Counted from the first letter of the stretch, positions 1-6,779 are shown. The stretch is 18,996 nt of DNA from Planctomycetota bacterium (GCA_021160785.1 JAGHBX010000081.1:1-18996), one strand, 5' to 3'. The notes: generated by a model from the letters alone, not told the origin. A program made the numbers and translations.

Positions 1-313
1 AAAGGTAATGGTCGCTCCGAGTCTTGACCGAGGCTGCAAATTCATTTGCAAAATACTGTGAAGTGGAACTAATTGTTACATTGAACTCACTATGGTAAAT
101 CCGGGTGAAATTTCGGGCGCATTTCTGGGCCAGTTTTTTTGTGAAAGTCTCAAGCTCTTCGAGTTCGCTGCTGCTGAAATAGTGGGGCCGGGTCCAATTG
201 TAGTCATAAGCGTCTATGTTGGACTTGGTGTCTTCTTCGGACTCGATGCCAACGGCGGCAAGAAGCTGTTGTACTTTATGCCTGATCGGTTTTTTCTTAA
301 CTGAGTTGCTCAT
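1..313 (-). CDS. fliM: Flagellar motor switch protein FliM, N-terminal part (cut by window edge)
   Basis: The visible 104 residues start at an ATG (313-311) that overlaps the fliL stop as ATGA, so translation is probably coupled to fliL. FliM is a C-ring protein at the cytoplasmic face of the motor; it binds phospho-CheY and sets rotation direction. The segment around residues 36-49 (YDYNWTRPHYF) matches the family pattern YDFxRPxxF that opens the FliM middle domain. The helical stretch after it (to about residue 75), followed by a segment with Q86, Y87 and EFAASV, also fits. Residues 12-22 (HKVQQLLAAVG) sit where the CheY-binding peptide (EIDALLAAV-like) lies, but the acidic EID is missing. 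FliY shares this fold and cannot be fully excluded, but the position directly after fliL favours FliM. The gene continues past base 1. Confidence 0.82.
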   Translation of the reverse strand, partial: MSNSVKKKPIRHKVQQLLAAVGIESEEDTKSNIDAYDYNWTRPHYFSSSELEELETFTKKLAQKCARNFTRIYHSEFNVTISSTSQYFANEFAASVKTRSDHYL

Positions 314-891
314 TGTATATTGAATTCCTTGATAAGAACTCTCTTGATTTGGGGTTCGGCATCGGGAAAGAGGATTTCATTAAAAGCGTCACATGCCTGC
401 GACTCAATGCGTCTTAAATCGCTGTCATTTTCCATGTCTTCAAGTCTCAGGCTCTTGAGGTAGAGATTAAGCCAATTCGTCAAGAACGGCTCCTTGGCCC
501 CCATAAGCGTTGCGAAATCCTCTTCGCTCAATTTGGGACTCACCTCCAAATTCAACCCTGCTCTTACAAAGCGTTTTGCGCCCGGTTCGTTGGGATTTGC
601 CACAACGGATTTCATTTCCTTGTAGAGCCATGTATCTTTCGAGCCGGCGTCCGGGCCGCTCGGCGTAATTTCCTGCGTTGGCGGGTTTTCTTGAGAAGGA
701 TCGGTTGTCGCCGGTGACGAAGATCCGGCAAACAGCCGGCCGAGAACAAAACCAGAACCTGCCATAACAGTTATGAGAACCGCCATTATTATCCATGCCA
801 GAATACCGATTTTGGCTCCGGATTTGGCGGCCTGTTCCTTTGGCTGTTCCTCTGGCTCGCCCTTTGGGTTTTTGTCCTCGTTGTCTGCCAT
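310..891 (-). CDS. fliL: Flagellar basal body-associated protein FliL
   Basis: This 193-residue single-pass inner-membrane protein belongs to the FliL family, which surrounds the MotAB stator and supports torque. It has a short charged cytoplasmic N-terminus (residues 1-26, rich in E, K and P) and one membrane segment at about 27-50. A Pro/Ser/Thr-rich linker runs to about 85, followed by a periplasmic domain. The C-terminal domain carries the family pattern: a beta strand with LNLEVS (113-118), a long helical region, and the terminal IKRVLIKEFNIQ strand that normally reads V-x-F-x-x-F-v-Q. The Shine-Dalgarno-like GAGGT lies about 8 nt before the ATG. The gene follows the sigma-54 activator by 33 nt and overlaps fliM by 4 nt. 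FliL-FliM is a classical gene pair, which supports both assignments. FliL is poorly conserved in sequence, so the call rests on topology, the C-terminal pattern and context. Confidence 0.85.
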   Translation of the reverse strand: MADNEDKNPKGEPEEQPKEQAAKSGAKIGILAWIIMAVLITVMAGSGFVLGRLFAGSSSPATTDPSQENPPTQEITPSGPDAGSKDTWLYKEMKSVVANPNEPGAKRFVRAGLNLEVSPKLSEEDFATLMGAKEPFLTNWLNLYLKSLRLEDMENDSDLRRIESQACDAFNEILFPDAEPQIKRVLIKEFNIQ

Positions 892-924
892 TTTTTTTAC
901 CTCAACTGGTTCCGACGGCGGTTA

Positions 925-2460
925 TCACGCCAACTGCAAGGCATCCTCCTGACGATAGCGGCGAATTTTACCCCGCAGGGTTCGATCGCTGATGCCTAAT
1001 ATCTTCGCGGCCCTGGTTTTGTTGCCTCCGGTATGGCCTAATGTATCCAGAATTGCCTGTCTCTCCACCTTGTCAAGGGGCAGGCCGGCCAGGCCTGTAA
1101 GTGGACTCCGACCGTTGCCGATTGACAAGCTGCTTTCCTGCGCCAGCGGCTGCAATTCATCGAAAAGCCACGAGACATCAGCCATGGACAGTCTCGACCC
1201 GGTTCCCAGGATCAATGATGTCAAGACGACATTTCGCAACTGCCGAACATTTCCCGGCCAATGGTATTTTGTAAAAATATCCATCATCGCCGGATCCAGC
1301 TCCGCGATGCGGCGTTGTGCTTGTCGTGCATAGATGTTCACGAAATGCCACACGAGGTCCGGCAAATCCTCCGGACGCTGCCTCAGAGACGGCATAATCA
1401 GTCTCACGCCGCTGAGACGATAATAAAGGTCCTGGCGAAACCGTCCCTCGGCGACCTCCTGCAATAAGTCTTTGTTGGTAGTACTTATTATTCGAACGTC
1501 GACTCGAATGCTGTCGTTTCCTCCGACCCGCTCGAAATCCTGCTGCTCGAGCACTCGCAACAGCTTGGCCTGGAATCTTATGGGGGTCTCCGTGATCTCG
1601 TCAAGCAGCAGGGTCCCGCCGTGCGCCATTTCGAACCTCCCTTTGCGCCGGGTATGTGCTCCGGTGAAGGCCCCTTTCTCGTGCCCAAAGAGTTCACTTT
1701 CAAGCAATGACTCGGTCAATGCCGCACAGTTCAATCTCACGTATGGACCTTGGGCTCTTTTGCTGCGGTGATGGATGAGAAAGGAAATCAACTCTTTGCC
1801 TGTTCCGCTTTCGCCGCCCACCAGGACCGGGGCTGTAGTAGGAGCTATTTTTTTGGCCAGACTAATAGCCTGAGCGAGTTTTGCGCTTTTTCCCACTATT
1901 GTAAAGAGAGGCTGATCGCCTTCGTTGGCACAGTCGGCTGCCGAGACGCGGTGATTCGGCAGGAAGGTGTCCAGGATACCTTCTATTCTTTGGCGGCCAA
2001 GCGGCTCGATCAGGAAGTCAGAGCAGCCTGCATGGATGGCTTTGACGGCCATATCGAGCATTTGCTGTGAGTCCTGATCTTCTGCATTATCCGCATCGCC
2101 TATCATGACGACCGGCATCTCCGGCGAATTCGCCTTGATTTGGCGAACCAGTTTCAATCCATCTTCGGGCCGATTTACCTGGGCGGCGCTGAATACAAGA
2201 TCATAATTGTTCTTGTCAAAAGAATCACCGACGGTTTTTTTACCGCCGCCGACAATTCCGCGAATTCCTTTGCGCGCCAGAATCTCGAGCAGGAACCGAG
2301 TCGATTTCTGGTTGTCGCCAACAATCAACACGTTCGCCACAGGGCTTGTGCTTTGCGATCCACCGCAGGAACGGTCTTTTTGGCAGCTTGCCTTTGTGCT
2401 GTCTATCTCGTTTTTATTCACTCGCGGGGCACTCCCTTTCGTCGTTACAAGGTCGGTCAT
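925..2460 (-). CDS. Sigma-54 enhancer-binding transcriptional activator (FlrC/FleR/NtrC type) with degenerate receiver
   Basis: This 511-residue protein is an NtrC-family activator that uses ATP to open sigma-54 RNA polymerase complexes. The order is an unstructured N-terminus (1-42), a receiver-like domain (about 43-155), a linker, an AAA+ domain (about 186-420) and a Fis-type helix-turn-helix (about 468-502). The ATPase is intact: Walker A GESGTGKE (216-223), the sigma-54 contact loop GAFTGA (263-268), Walker B LLLDE (284-288), an arginine-rich FRQDLYYRL (341-349) and sensor II WPGNVRQLRN (401-410). The receiver has lost its catalytic residues. The N-terminal acidic pair reads GD (48-49), the phospho-Asp position in YDLVFSAAQ (86-94) is Ala or Ser, and the conserved Lys is Glu152 (FLIEP). 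Its start overlaps the upstream stop as ATGA. Given its flagellar context it is probably the master activator of both operons here; the FlrC/FlbD equivalence is inferred. Confidence 0.93.
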   Translation of the reverse strand: MTDLVTTKGSAPRVNKNEIDSTKASCQKDRSCGGSQSTSPVANVLIVGDNQKSTRFLLEILARKGIRGIVGGGKKTVGDSFDKNNYDLVFSAAQVNRPEDGLKLVRQIKANSPEMPVVMIGDADNAEDQDSQQMLDMAVKAIHAGCSDFLIEPLGRQRIEGILDTFLPNHRVSAADCANEGDQPLFTIVGKSAKLAQAISLAKKIAPTTAPVLVGGESGTGKELISFLIHHRSKRAQGPYVRLNCAALTESLLESELFGHEKGAFTGAHTRRKGRFEMAHGGTLLLDEITETPIRFQAKLLRVLEQQDFERVGGNDSIRVDVRIISTTNKDLLQEVAEGRFRQDLYYRLSGVRLIMPSLRQRPEDLPDLVWHFVNIYARQAQRRIAELDPAMMDIFTKYHWPGNVRQLRNVVLTSLILGTGSRLSMADVSWLFDELQPLAQESSLSIGNGRSPLTGLAGLPLDKVERQAILDTLGHTGGNKTRAAKILGISDRTLRGKIRRYRQEDALQLA

Positions 2461-3278
2461 TTGTACTCGGTTATCAGCTTATCCGGCGCATCTTTGACAT
2501 ACCAGCCGACTAATTCGCTCTTGGCTTCGGCCAGGCTCGCCCATGGTGAATCAGGGTAGTCGGCGATCAACTGTTCGTACATCTGTATTGCCGTCGCCGG
2601 ATCATCTTGGCGCAGACAGTTGCCAGTTTGAAACAACAGCCATGCCGCATCTCGAGCCTGCCCGGCCTCGCCGTCGGTCATACGATTAATAGCTTCCTGG
2701 TAGCACTTTGCAGCTTCTTTCAAACAATGACTGCGAAAAAGAATCTCACCCAGTTCAAGAGGATTTTGCAGTTTTTCAGGGTGCTGCGACAGACTCTTGA
2801 GCACCTGCAGAGTCTCATCCGACACCGGTTTGTACGGCAGCCTGGGTTCGATTTTGACGGATTCGTCTTTTTGCGGCATTCCTTTGTCGGTCGCAGTCTT
2901 ATTAGGGTCGGTTTTTCGGATCGGGTCGATGGCAATGAGAGGCGCAGGGGTTTGTTGCCGGGGCCGAAAATCGATGGATCTGACTTCTCTGATTATCCGT
3001 TGAAGCTCATTTTTGCTTTCGCGGGTCTTCGTATCCCCTGTGATAGTGATTCTGGCTTGCCACAGTTGGCGGCTGAGGTCGGTTTTCGGGCTCTTTGCGA
3101 TGAGCGGTGTTGCGCCAATATTAAACGGGTATATGTTCCGCCACAAGCCTTCCGCAGGCACCGGAGCAGTCAATATACAGACGGTCAATACCACAGAGCA
3201 AAGCCTAAGACACCAGACCGAACGACTCATCGGTCTCGTGTAATCGCATTGGGCCGGGATTTTGCTTTTCAAACTCAT
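2457..3278 (-). CDS. Predicted secreted TPR-like protein, flagellar-operon associated, unknown function
   Basis: I do not recognise this as a named family. I chose the ATG at 3278 because it forms an ATGA overlap with the preceding stop and has AGGA 8 nt upstream; the ATG 6 nt earlier would have only a 2-nt spacer. The N-terminus is basic, then a hydrophobic stretch (CLRLCSVVLTVCILTAPVPA) looks like a signal peptide, cut near the AEG at about residue 43-45. An internal Met (base 3230) would give a more classical signal peptide. The middle is Pro/Lys-rich and low in predicted structure. The last 110 residues form helical pairs with TPR-like signatures, such as AAKCYQEAI and AIQMYEQLIADYPDS, resembling YbgF/BamD-type periplasmic repeats. 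It lies between the large membrane TPR protein and the activator, with 4-nt overlaps on both sides. A periplasmic partner of the 865-residue protein is likely but inferred. Confidence 0.78.
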   Translation of the reverse strand: MSLKSKIPAQCDYTRPMSRSVWCLRLCSVVLTVCILTAPVPAEGLWRNIYPFNIGATPLIAKSPKTDLSRQLWQARITITGDTKTRESKNELQRIIREVRSIDFRPRQQTPAPLIAIDPIRKTDPNKTATDKGMPQKDESVKIEPRLPYKPVSDETLQVLKSLSQHPEKLQNPLELGEILFRSHCLKEAAKCYQEAINRMTDGEAGQARDAAWLLFQTGNCLRQDDPATAIQMYEQLIADYPDSPWASLAEAKSELVGWYVKDAPDKLITEYK

Positions 3279-5872
3279 TTCCATTGTCCTAACAGGGCCA
3301 ATGCCGCACTATCGTAATTCTTCCGTTGATTGTAGGCGGTTGCCAGGAGTTGGAGCGCTTCTTGTTTTATCTGCTCCGGCGGCTCCAGGTCCAGAAGTTG
3401 CGAGCAAACCGATATAGCCTGCGAATCCTGTCCGAGTTTCAAACAGATATCGGCCAGGTTAAGGGCGCTTTGGTGCGCCAAAGGTCCGGATTCGGTCAGT
3501 ACAAGAATTTCAGCCAGTTTCTTTCGGGCAAGATTCAGATCGCCTTTTTCGATGTAGCACTCACTCAGTTCGAAATTTATTTCAGCCGCCAACTGAGAGT
3601 CCTGCACATACCTGGCCCTGTCGCCAAGCAGCGCAATGGCTTTATCCACCAGGCCAATTGCCCGAAATACCTTGCTCTTGAGCAGCAATATCCCGACAAC
3701 TCCCTTCCCGGAAAGGGCCGCCGAATTAACGGCATCGAGCATATCAAGAGCCTTGACGAATTCCCCCCCATGCGTGTACGCTTCAACAAGGACGGAAACG
3801 GTCTCGGCATATTGCTCCTTCGAGAACCACACCTGCCCCCCTTCCACCGCAGCTTCCAGGACGTTGCATGCGTCGCTGAACTGTTCCAAAGCTATGTATG
3901 CTTTCCCCAAAATGAGGCAGGCCGAATAGAAGTCCTCGCCCCTGGAGTCCCCGGCAACATTAATGTACCGGGTTAACCATTTTGCCGCAGACTTAAAGTC
4001 TCCTGTACGATACGAACATTTGCCCACCCCAAGAGCGGCGGCGGCTTGCGATTCCGGAGAGGGGTCGAAATTATAAACCTTGCGATACAGCCGCACAGCT
4101 TCGTCTTCAAGCCCAATCATGGCGCTTGCATCTGCAAGTTGGCGGCAGGCATTTGCGGCGATCTCCGAATCCGGATACTGCTCGACGAGTTGCTTCAAAT
4201 CCAGGCGTCCGCCGGAGTAATTACGAACGCCTATTTTCAATCTGGCTGATTGTAATAAAGCATGCGGCGCCAAAGCTGACCGTGCAAAGCGATTAACCAG
4301 TAGTTTGTATTCGGCTATGGCTTCGGTATGTTGGCCTTTCTGGCTGTGCAAAAGCCCAAGGGCAAAGTGAACATTTTCAAGGCGTTTATCGGTCGGAAAC
4401 CTGAGAAGGAAACTGTGCCACAGAGAAACAGCCTCCTCGCCAAGAAAGGATATTTGTTCGGACGCATCGGAGTACCTGGCAGGATTGAAAGCATTCAGGG
4501 CATCATCTTTCTCGATTCGTGTCAGCAAACCGGCACAACCGGCGGCAACTACGGCAAATTGCCGTGTTGTTGCCGACGGCAGATACAAATAGACCGGTCG
4601 CCTGCATAACCCGAATTCGTCGGCAGTTAAATCCCAGTGCAGGTCGACGCCCGCGTTGGCAGCAAACCTGGTCAGGAGTTCCTCGACGGGCGCGCCGCTG
4701 CAGGTCACATCATAGCGAGTCAACCCGTCGGCCTGCTTGAATCGCCGAATCTGAGGGCCAAGGATCCCGATACTCAGTCGCTGGGCGCCCGATTTCAGAA
4801 GGCTCCGCAATTGCGTCTCGTCAAAACCCATGAAAGGTTCGTTCGCCGGGCGAACGCTGCCCCACAGAGCCTCGGGCAGGTCTTTGTCGGCATCACTGAG
4901 GGACAGGGCTTTTCTTGTCACCGCCTCGGCGGCCAGAAAGTAACAATCTCGCTTCAGAGCCATAGCCCTGTCTTTGCCAAGGTCTATCGCACCAATCAGG
5001 GCAATGGCCTGAAAAGCTTTCGTTTGCGCATCGAGATATCGTTTGTTGTGCATTTCCAGCAAACTGCAGTGGTAGCCGGCAAGTACTCTTACGGCGGGAG
5101 AGTTACTTTCGAGGACTCTCTTGAGCAAGCGATCGGCTTCGGCGTAATCGGCGCTTCTTAACTTACATAAGGCTATCTGCAGTTGCAGAAAATCCCTCAT
5201 TAAGTCTTCTTTGGGATTTGCCGCAAGGCTGTCGTGCAGTTTCTCGTAAGCAATCGCAGCCCGGTCATAGTCTTGGCTAAGGTACAGAGCCTGAGCAATC
5301 TGCAAAGACACCGCCCCCAGCGGCTCAACCGTCGAGTCCGGTTCGGGTATATAGCGGGTTTCTGTTATTGGGGACTCGGCAGTGAGTGATCCGGAAGCCC
5401 CTGTTTTGCCGGTGTCAGGGACCATCTGGTCGACAGATTCCAGCGGCAAACGGACAACAGATGGCGCCGGCGGGCGCGAAAGAACGTACACCAGCATTGC
5501 CACAATCAGAATAATTGCGGCAGCAAGGGTTTTCTGGACGAAAGAGAATCGCTTGTGTCCGGTTGCCTTCCCTGGCATTGAACCTGCACCAGGAGATCGC
5601 CACCTACCGCCGGGCTGGGTCTCTCTCAAAGTTCTGTAGAAATCCTCGTCTCCGGCAAAAACCTGTTGTGTCGTGAGTTCTTCGTAGATCGGGCCGGCGA
5701 ATAGTTCGCTGTCAGGAGGTGCGTTGGCAACATCCTCCGGCGCCGGCCCTCCATGAGAAAGGTTGTCATCGGTTTTTTGCCATCTGGTGGTCGTGGCGCG
5801 AATATTCTTGATCCTTTCGCTCCACGCACGGCTCAAAGACCCGACATGTGTTTTCTCATTCTCATTTGCCAT
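3275..5872 (-). CDS. Large single-pass membrane protein with periplasmic TPR arrays and an STN-like segment
   Basis: This 865-residue protein is the first gene of the minus-strand operon. It has an acidic, disordered cytoplasmic N-terminus (1-105), then basic KATGHKR just before one membrane helix (about 114-131), which predicts N-in/C-out topology. A Pro-rich linker leads to a first TPR-like array (about 186-320). Residues about 385-450 (TRYDVTCSGAPVEELLTRF and onward) resemble the secretin/TonB short N-terminal (STN) fold: a beta strand, a helix with LLTRFAANAG, then alternating strands. A second, longer TPR array (about 475-862) has at least eight helical-pair units, for example AIAEYKLLVNRFA and ALGVGKCSYRTGDFKSAAKW. 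A weak SD (GGATGAG, 5887-5881) precedes the ATG. No named family is recognised. Co-transcription with fliL-fliM suggests a periplasmic scaffold for the flagellar motor, but a role in assembly or regulation is equally possible. Confidence 0.85.
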   Translation of the reverse strand: MANENEKTHVGSLSRAWSERIKNIRATTTRWQKTDDNLSHGGPAPEDVANAPPDSELFAGPIYEELTTQQVFAGDEDFYRTLRETQPGGRWRSPGAGSMPGKATGHKRFSFVQKTLAAAIILIVAMLVYVLSRPPAPSVVRLPLESVDQMVPDTGKTGASGSLTAESPITETRYIPEPDSTVEPLGAVSLQIAQALYLSQDYDRAAIAYEKLHDSLAANPKEDLMRDFLQLQIALCKLRSADYAEADRLLKRVLESNSPAVRVLAGYHCSLLEMHNKRYLDAQTKAFQAIALIGAIDLGKDRAMALKRDCYFLAAEAVTRKALSLSDADKDLPEALWGSVRPANEPFMGFDETQLRSLLKSGAQRLSIGILGPQIRRFKQADGLTRYDVTCSGAPVEELLTRFAANAGVDLHWDLTADEFGLCRRPVYLYLPSATTRQFAVVAAGCAGLLTRIEKDDALNAFNPARYSDASEQISFLGEEAVSLWHSFLLRFPTDKRLENVHFALGLLHSQKGQHTEAIAEYKLLVNRFARSALAPHALLQSARLKIGVRNYSGGRLDLKQLVEQYPDSEIAANACRQLADASAMIGLEDEAVRLYRKVYNFDPSPESQAAAALGVGKCSYRTGDFKSAAKWLTRYINVAGDSRGEDFYSACLILGKAYIALEQFSDACNVLEAAVEGGQVWFSKEQYAETVSVLVEAYTHGGEFVKALDMLDAVNSAALSGKGVVGILLLKSKVFRAIGLVDKAIALLGDRARYVQDSQLAAEINFELSECYIEKGDLNLARKKLAEILVLTESGPLAHQSALNLADICLKLGQDSQAISVCSQLLDLEPPEQIKQEALQLLATAYNQRKNYDSAALALLGQWK

Positions 5873-5956
5873 GTGTCATCTCATCCGACTTTTAGTCTAA
5901 ACGCGATATCTTCCATCCAATGCAGGGCGCATTTTCGAACATAGTTCTATATATGA

Positions 5957-5971
5957 GCAATAATTGTGCCA
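5957..5971 (-). promoter_or_regulatory. Predicted sigma-54 promoter for the minus-strand TPR-activator-fliL-fliM operon
   Basis: Read on the minus strand, 5971 to 5957 is TGGCAC-AATTA-TTGC, a full match to the sigma-54 -24/-12 consensus with the correct 12-bp GG-to-GC spacing. Transcription would start near 5945, giving a leader of about 73 nt before the ATG at 5872. It lies directly upstream of the operon that encodes the window's only sigma-54 activator. Confidence 0.88.
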
Positions 5972-6004
5972 GTCTCCTCTAAATGGGATGCGGCAGGGGG
6001 GTTT

Positions 6005-6040
6005 AGGGCTTTTTGGCCGTTAAATTGGCCTTTTGGCCCT
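6005..6040. repeat. Interrupted palindrome with three TTGGCC copies
   Basis: Three TTGGCC words occur at 6013-6018, 6025-6030 and 6033-6038. They are framed by AGGGC (6005-6009) and its complement GCCCT (6036-6040), and inner GGCC arms at 6015-6018 and 6027-6030 are also symmetric, with matching 5-nt gaps between outer and inner arms. The symmetry centre is near 6022, about 51 bp upstream of the minus-strand -24 element. It could bind a dimeric regulator; this is inferred from symmetry only. Confidence 0.45.
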
Positions 6041-6151
6041 GAAAATGATACACGGCTTTTGAGAAAGTGTTGCGATTTTATACGACCCGGCAACTTCCCT
6101 GACACCAACCGGTCCACACTCGACGCCGGATACACCTCGTCAAATTCGTCC

Positions 6152-6166
6152 CGGAAAGATTTTCCG
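6152..6166. repeat. Perfect short inverted repeat CGGAAA-N3-TTTCCG
   Basis: The arms CGGAAA (6152-6157) and TTTCCG (6161-6166) are perfect reverse complements with a 3-nt spacer (GAT). The site is about 140 bp upstream of the plus-strand -24 element and about 188 bp upstream of the minus-strand one. Its size and symmetry suit a Fis-type helix-turn-helix dimer, so it is a candidate enhancer site for the activator encoded at 925-2460. Confidence 0.45.
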
Positions 6167-6171
6167 CCAAC

Positions 6172-6206
6172 TCAGGAAGGTTTGTCCCCCGGACGCCTTT
6201 TCCTGA
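6172..6206. repeat. Long-armed inverted repeat TCAGGAA ... TTCCTGA
   Basis: The arms TCAGGAA (6172-6178) and TTCCTGA (6200-6206) are perfect reverse complements. Inside them GTCC (6184-6187) and GGAC (6191-6194) form a second nested pair. No T-run follows on either strand, so it is unlikely to be a terminator. It lies about 93-127 bp upstream of the plus-strand promoter and is another candidate regulator site. Confidence 0.4.
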
Positions 6207-6298
6207 AGGACAATTGACGGGCCGCTGAAATCCTGACTTTTTTTAACCTCTGCTGTATCAAGCACTTACGTTTTCAGAGGGCAAAATATATCCTAACA

Positions 6299-6313
6299 TG
6301 GCACGGCGGTTGC
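6299..6313 (+). promoter_or_regulatory. Predicted sigma-54 promoter for the flgD-flgL operon
   Basis: The sequence is TGGCAC-GGCGG-TTGC followed by T, a full match to the extended consensus TGGCACGRNNNTTGCW. Transcription would start near 6325, leaving a leader of about 74 nt before flgD at 6399. The genes downstream are close-packed on one strand to the window end, and no other full match was found, so it may drive the whole block. Confidence 0.9.
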
Positions 6314-6329
6314 TTATTCCTTTGTCCGT

Positions 6330-6344
6330 TGCCCGATTTGGGCA
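6330..6344 (+). other. Small stem-loop at the start of the flgD leader
   Basis: TGCCC (6330-6334) pairs with GGGCA (6340-6344) around a 5-nt loop. It falls within about 5-20 nt of the predicted start of transcription, so it would sit at the 5' end of the flgD mRNA. A role in message stability is possible. The stem is short and may be chance. Confidence 0.3.
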
Positions 6345-6398
6345 GTATTTTGAGCAATATGGCTTGATTGTAAGACTTTTTGGAAAGATGGGTAACTT

Positions 6399-6779
6399 AT
6401 GAGCGTGTCATCAGTAGCATCGGCAAGCAAAATCCAGATGGATTACATGAAACTTCTTGTTACGCAGTTGCAGAACCAGAATCCATTGGAACCGATGGAT
6501 AACCAGGAGATGGCTTCTCAACTGACGCAGTTCTCGCAGTTAGAGCAGTTGGAATCGATGAGTTCGAGCTTTTCAGAAGTTCTTGACACAACCCAGCGTA
6601 ACTACGCCACTTCATTGATAGGGAAAGATGTTTCATTTCTTGCAGAAACAGAACCGGGCGTTACAGGTATTGTGGATGCCACGGTGAACGAGGTTCATAA
6701 GAACACCGACGGCCAAATCGTCTTGACGGCCGGCGAATTTATTCTCACGTTGAATGGCATTATATCTGTAAAGAGCTAA
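6399..6779 (+). CDS. flgD: Flagellar hook assembly scaffold FlgD (short form)
   Basis: FlgD caps the growing hook and is needed to polymerise FlgE. This 126-residue protein keeps the conserved N-terminal signature: FMKLL-like DYMKLLVTQLQNQNPLEPMD (about 15-34), NQEMASQLTQFSQLEQLE (about 35-53) and the following helical region. The C-terminus (about 77-126, with GKDVSF, GIVDATV and LNGIISV) corresponds to only part of the Tudor-like region of larger FlgDs. The Ig-like domain of the E. coli protein (about 231 residues) is absent; short FlgDs are known in other phyla, so this is not a truncation. It is the first gene of the plus-strand operon, 86 nt after the predicted sigma-54 promoter. The SD is weak (GGAAAG). 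Confidence 0.95.
   Translation: MSVSSVASASKIQMDYMKLLVTQLQNQNPLEPMDNQEMASQLTQFSQLEQLESMSSSFSEVLDTTQRNYATSLIGKDVSFLAETEPGVTGIVDATVNEVHKNTDGQIVLTAGEFILTLNGIISVKS

Larger units (their letters stand above)
5972..6298. other. Intergenic region between the divergent sigma-54 promoters
   Basis: This is a 327-bp non-coding stretch between the two predicted promoters. No convincing gene is seen: short open frames here lack a good ribosome site and resemble no family. It contains three inverted-repeat motifs, listed separately, at distances from both promoters (roughly 80-290 bp) typical of enhancer sites for sigma-54 activators. A shared upstream activating region serving both directions is the simplest reading. 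Confidence 0.6.

Noticed and set aside
92..304. 70-codon open frame on the plus strand at the left end
   Set aside because: It is antisense to the fliM start, which has family motifs and an ATGA junction with fliL.
1924..1945. Sigma-54-like TGGCAC followed by CTGCC on the plus strand
   Set aside because: The spacing to the -12 element is wrong by one base and the TTGC core is missing. It lies inside the activator gene with no plus-strand gene downstream.
2607..3317. 236-codon open frame on the plus strand opposite the secreted TPR-like gene
   Set aside because: It is antisense to a gene with a signal peptide, TPR pattern and ATGA overlaps at both ends; the translation looks random.
5873..5945. 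CsrA (GGA) binding sites in the minus-strand leader and in the flgD leader
   Set aside because: GGA words near the start codons exist, but no clear hairpin presents them, and csrA/fliW are not in the window; too weak to claim.
6172..6206. Terminator for either operon
   Set aside because: It lies upstream of both promoters rather than downstream of a gene, and lacks a T-run on either strand.
5966..6217. 83-codon open frame on the plus strand between the divergent promoters
   Set aside because: It starts within the minus-strand sigma-54 element, has no Shine-Dalgarno sequence, matches no recognised family, and covers the symmetric motifs better explained as regulatory DNA.
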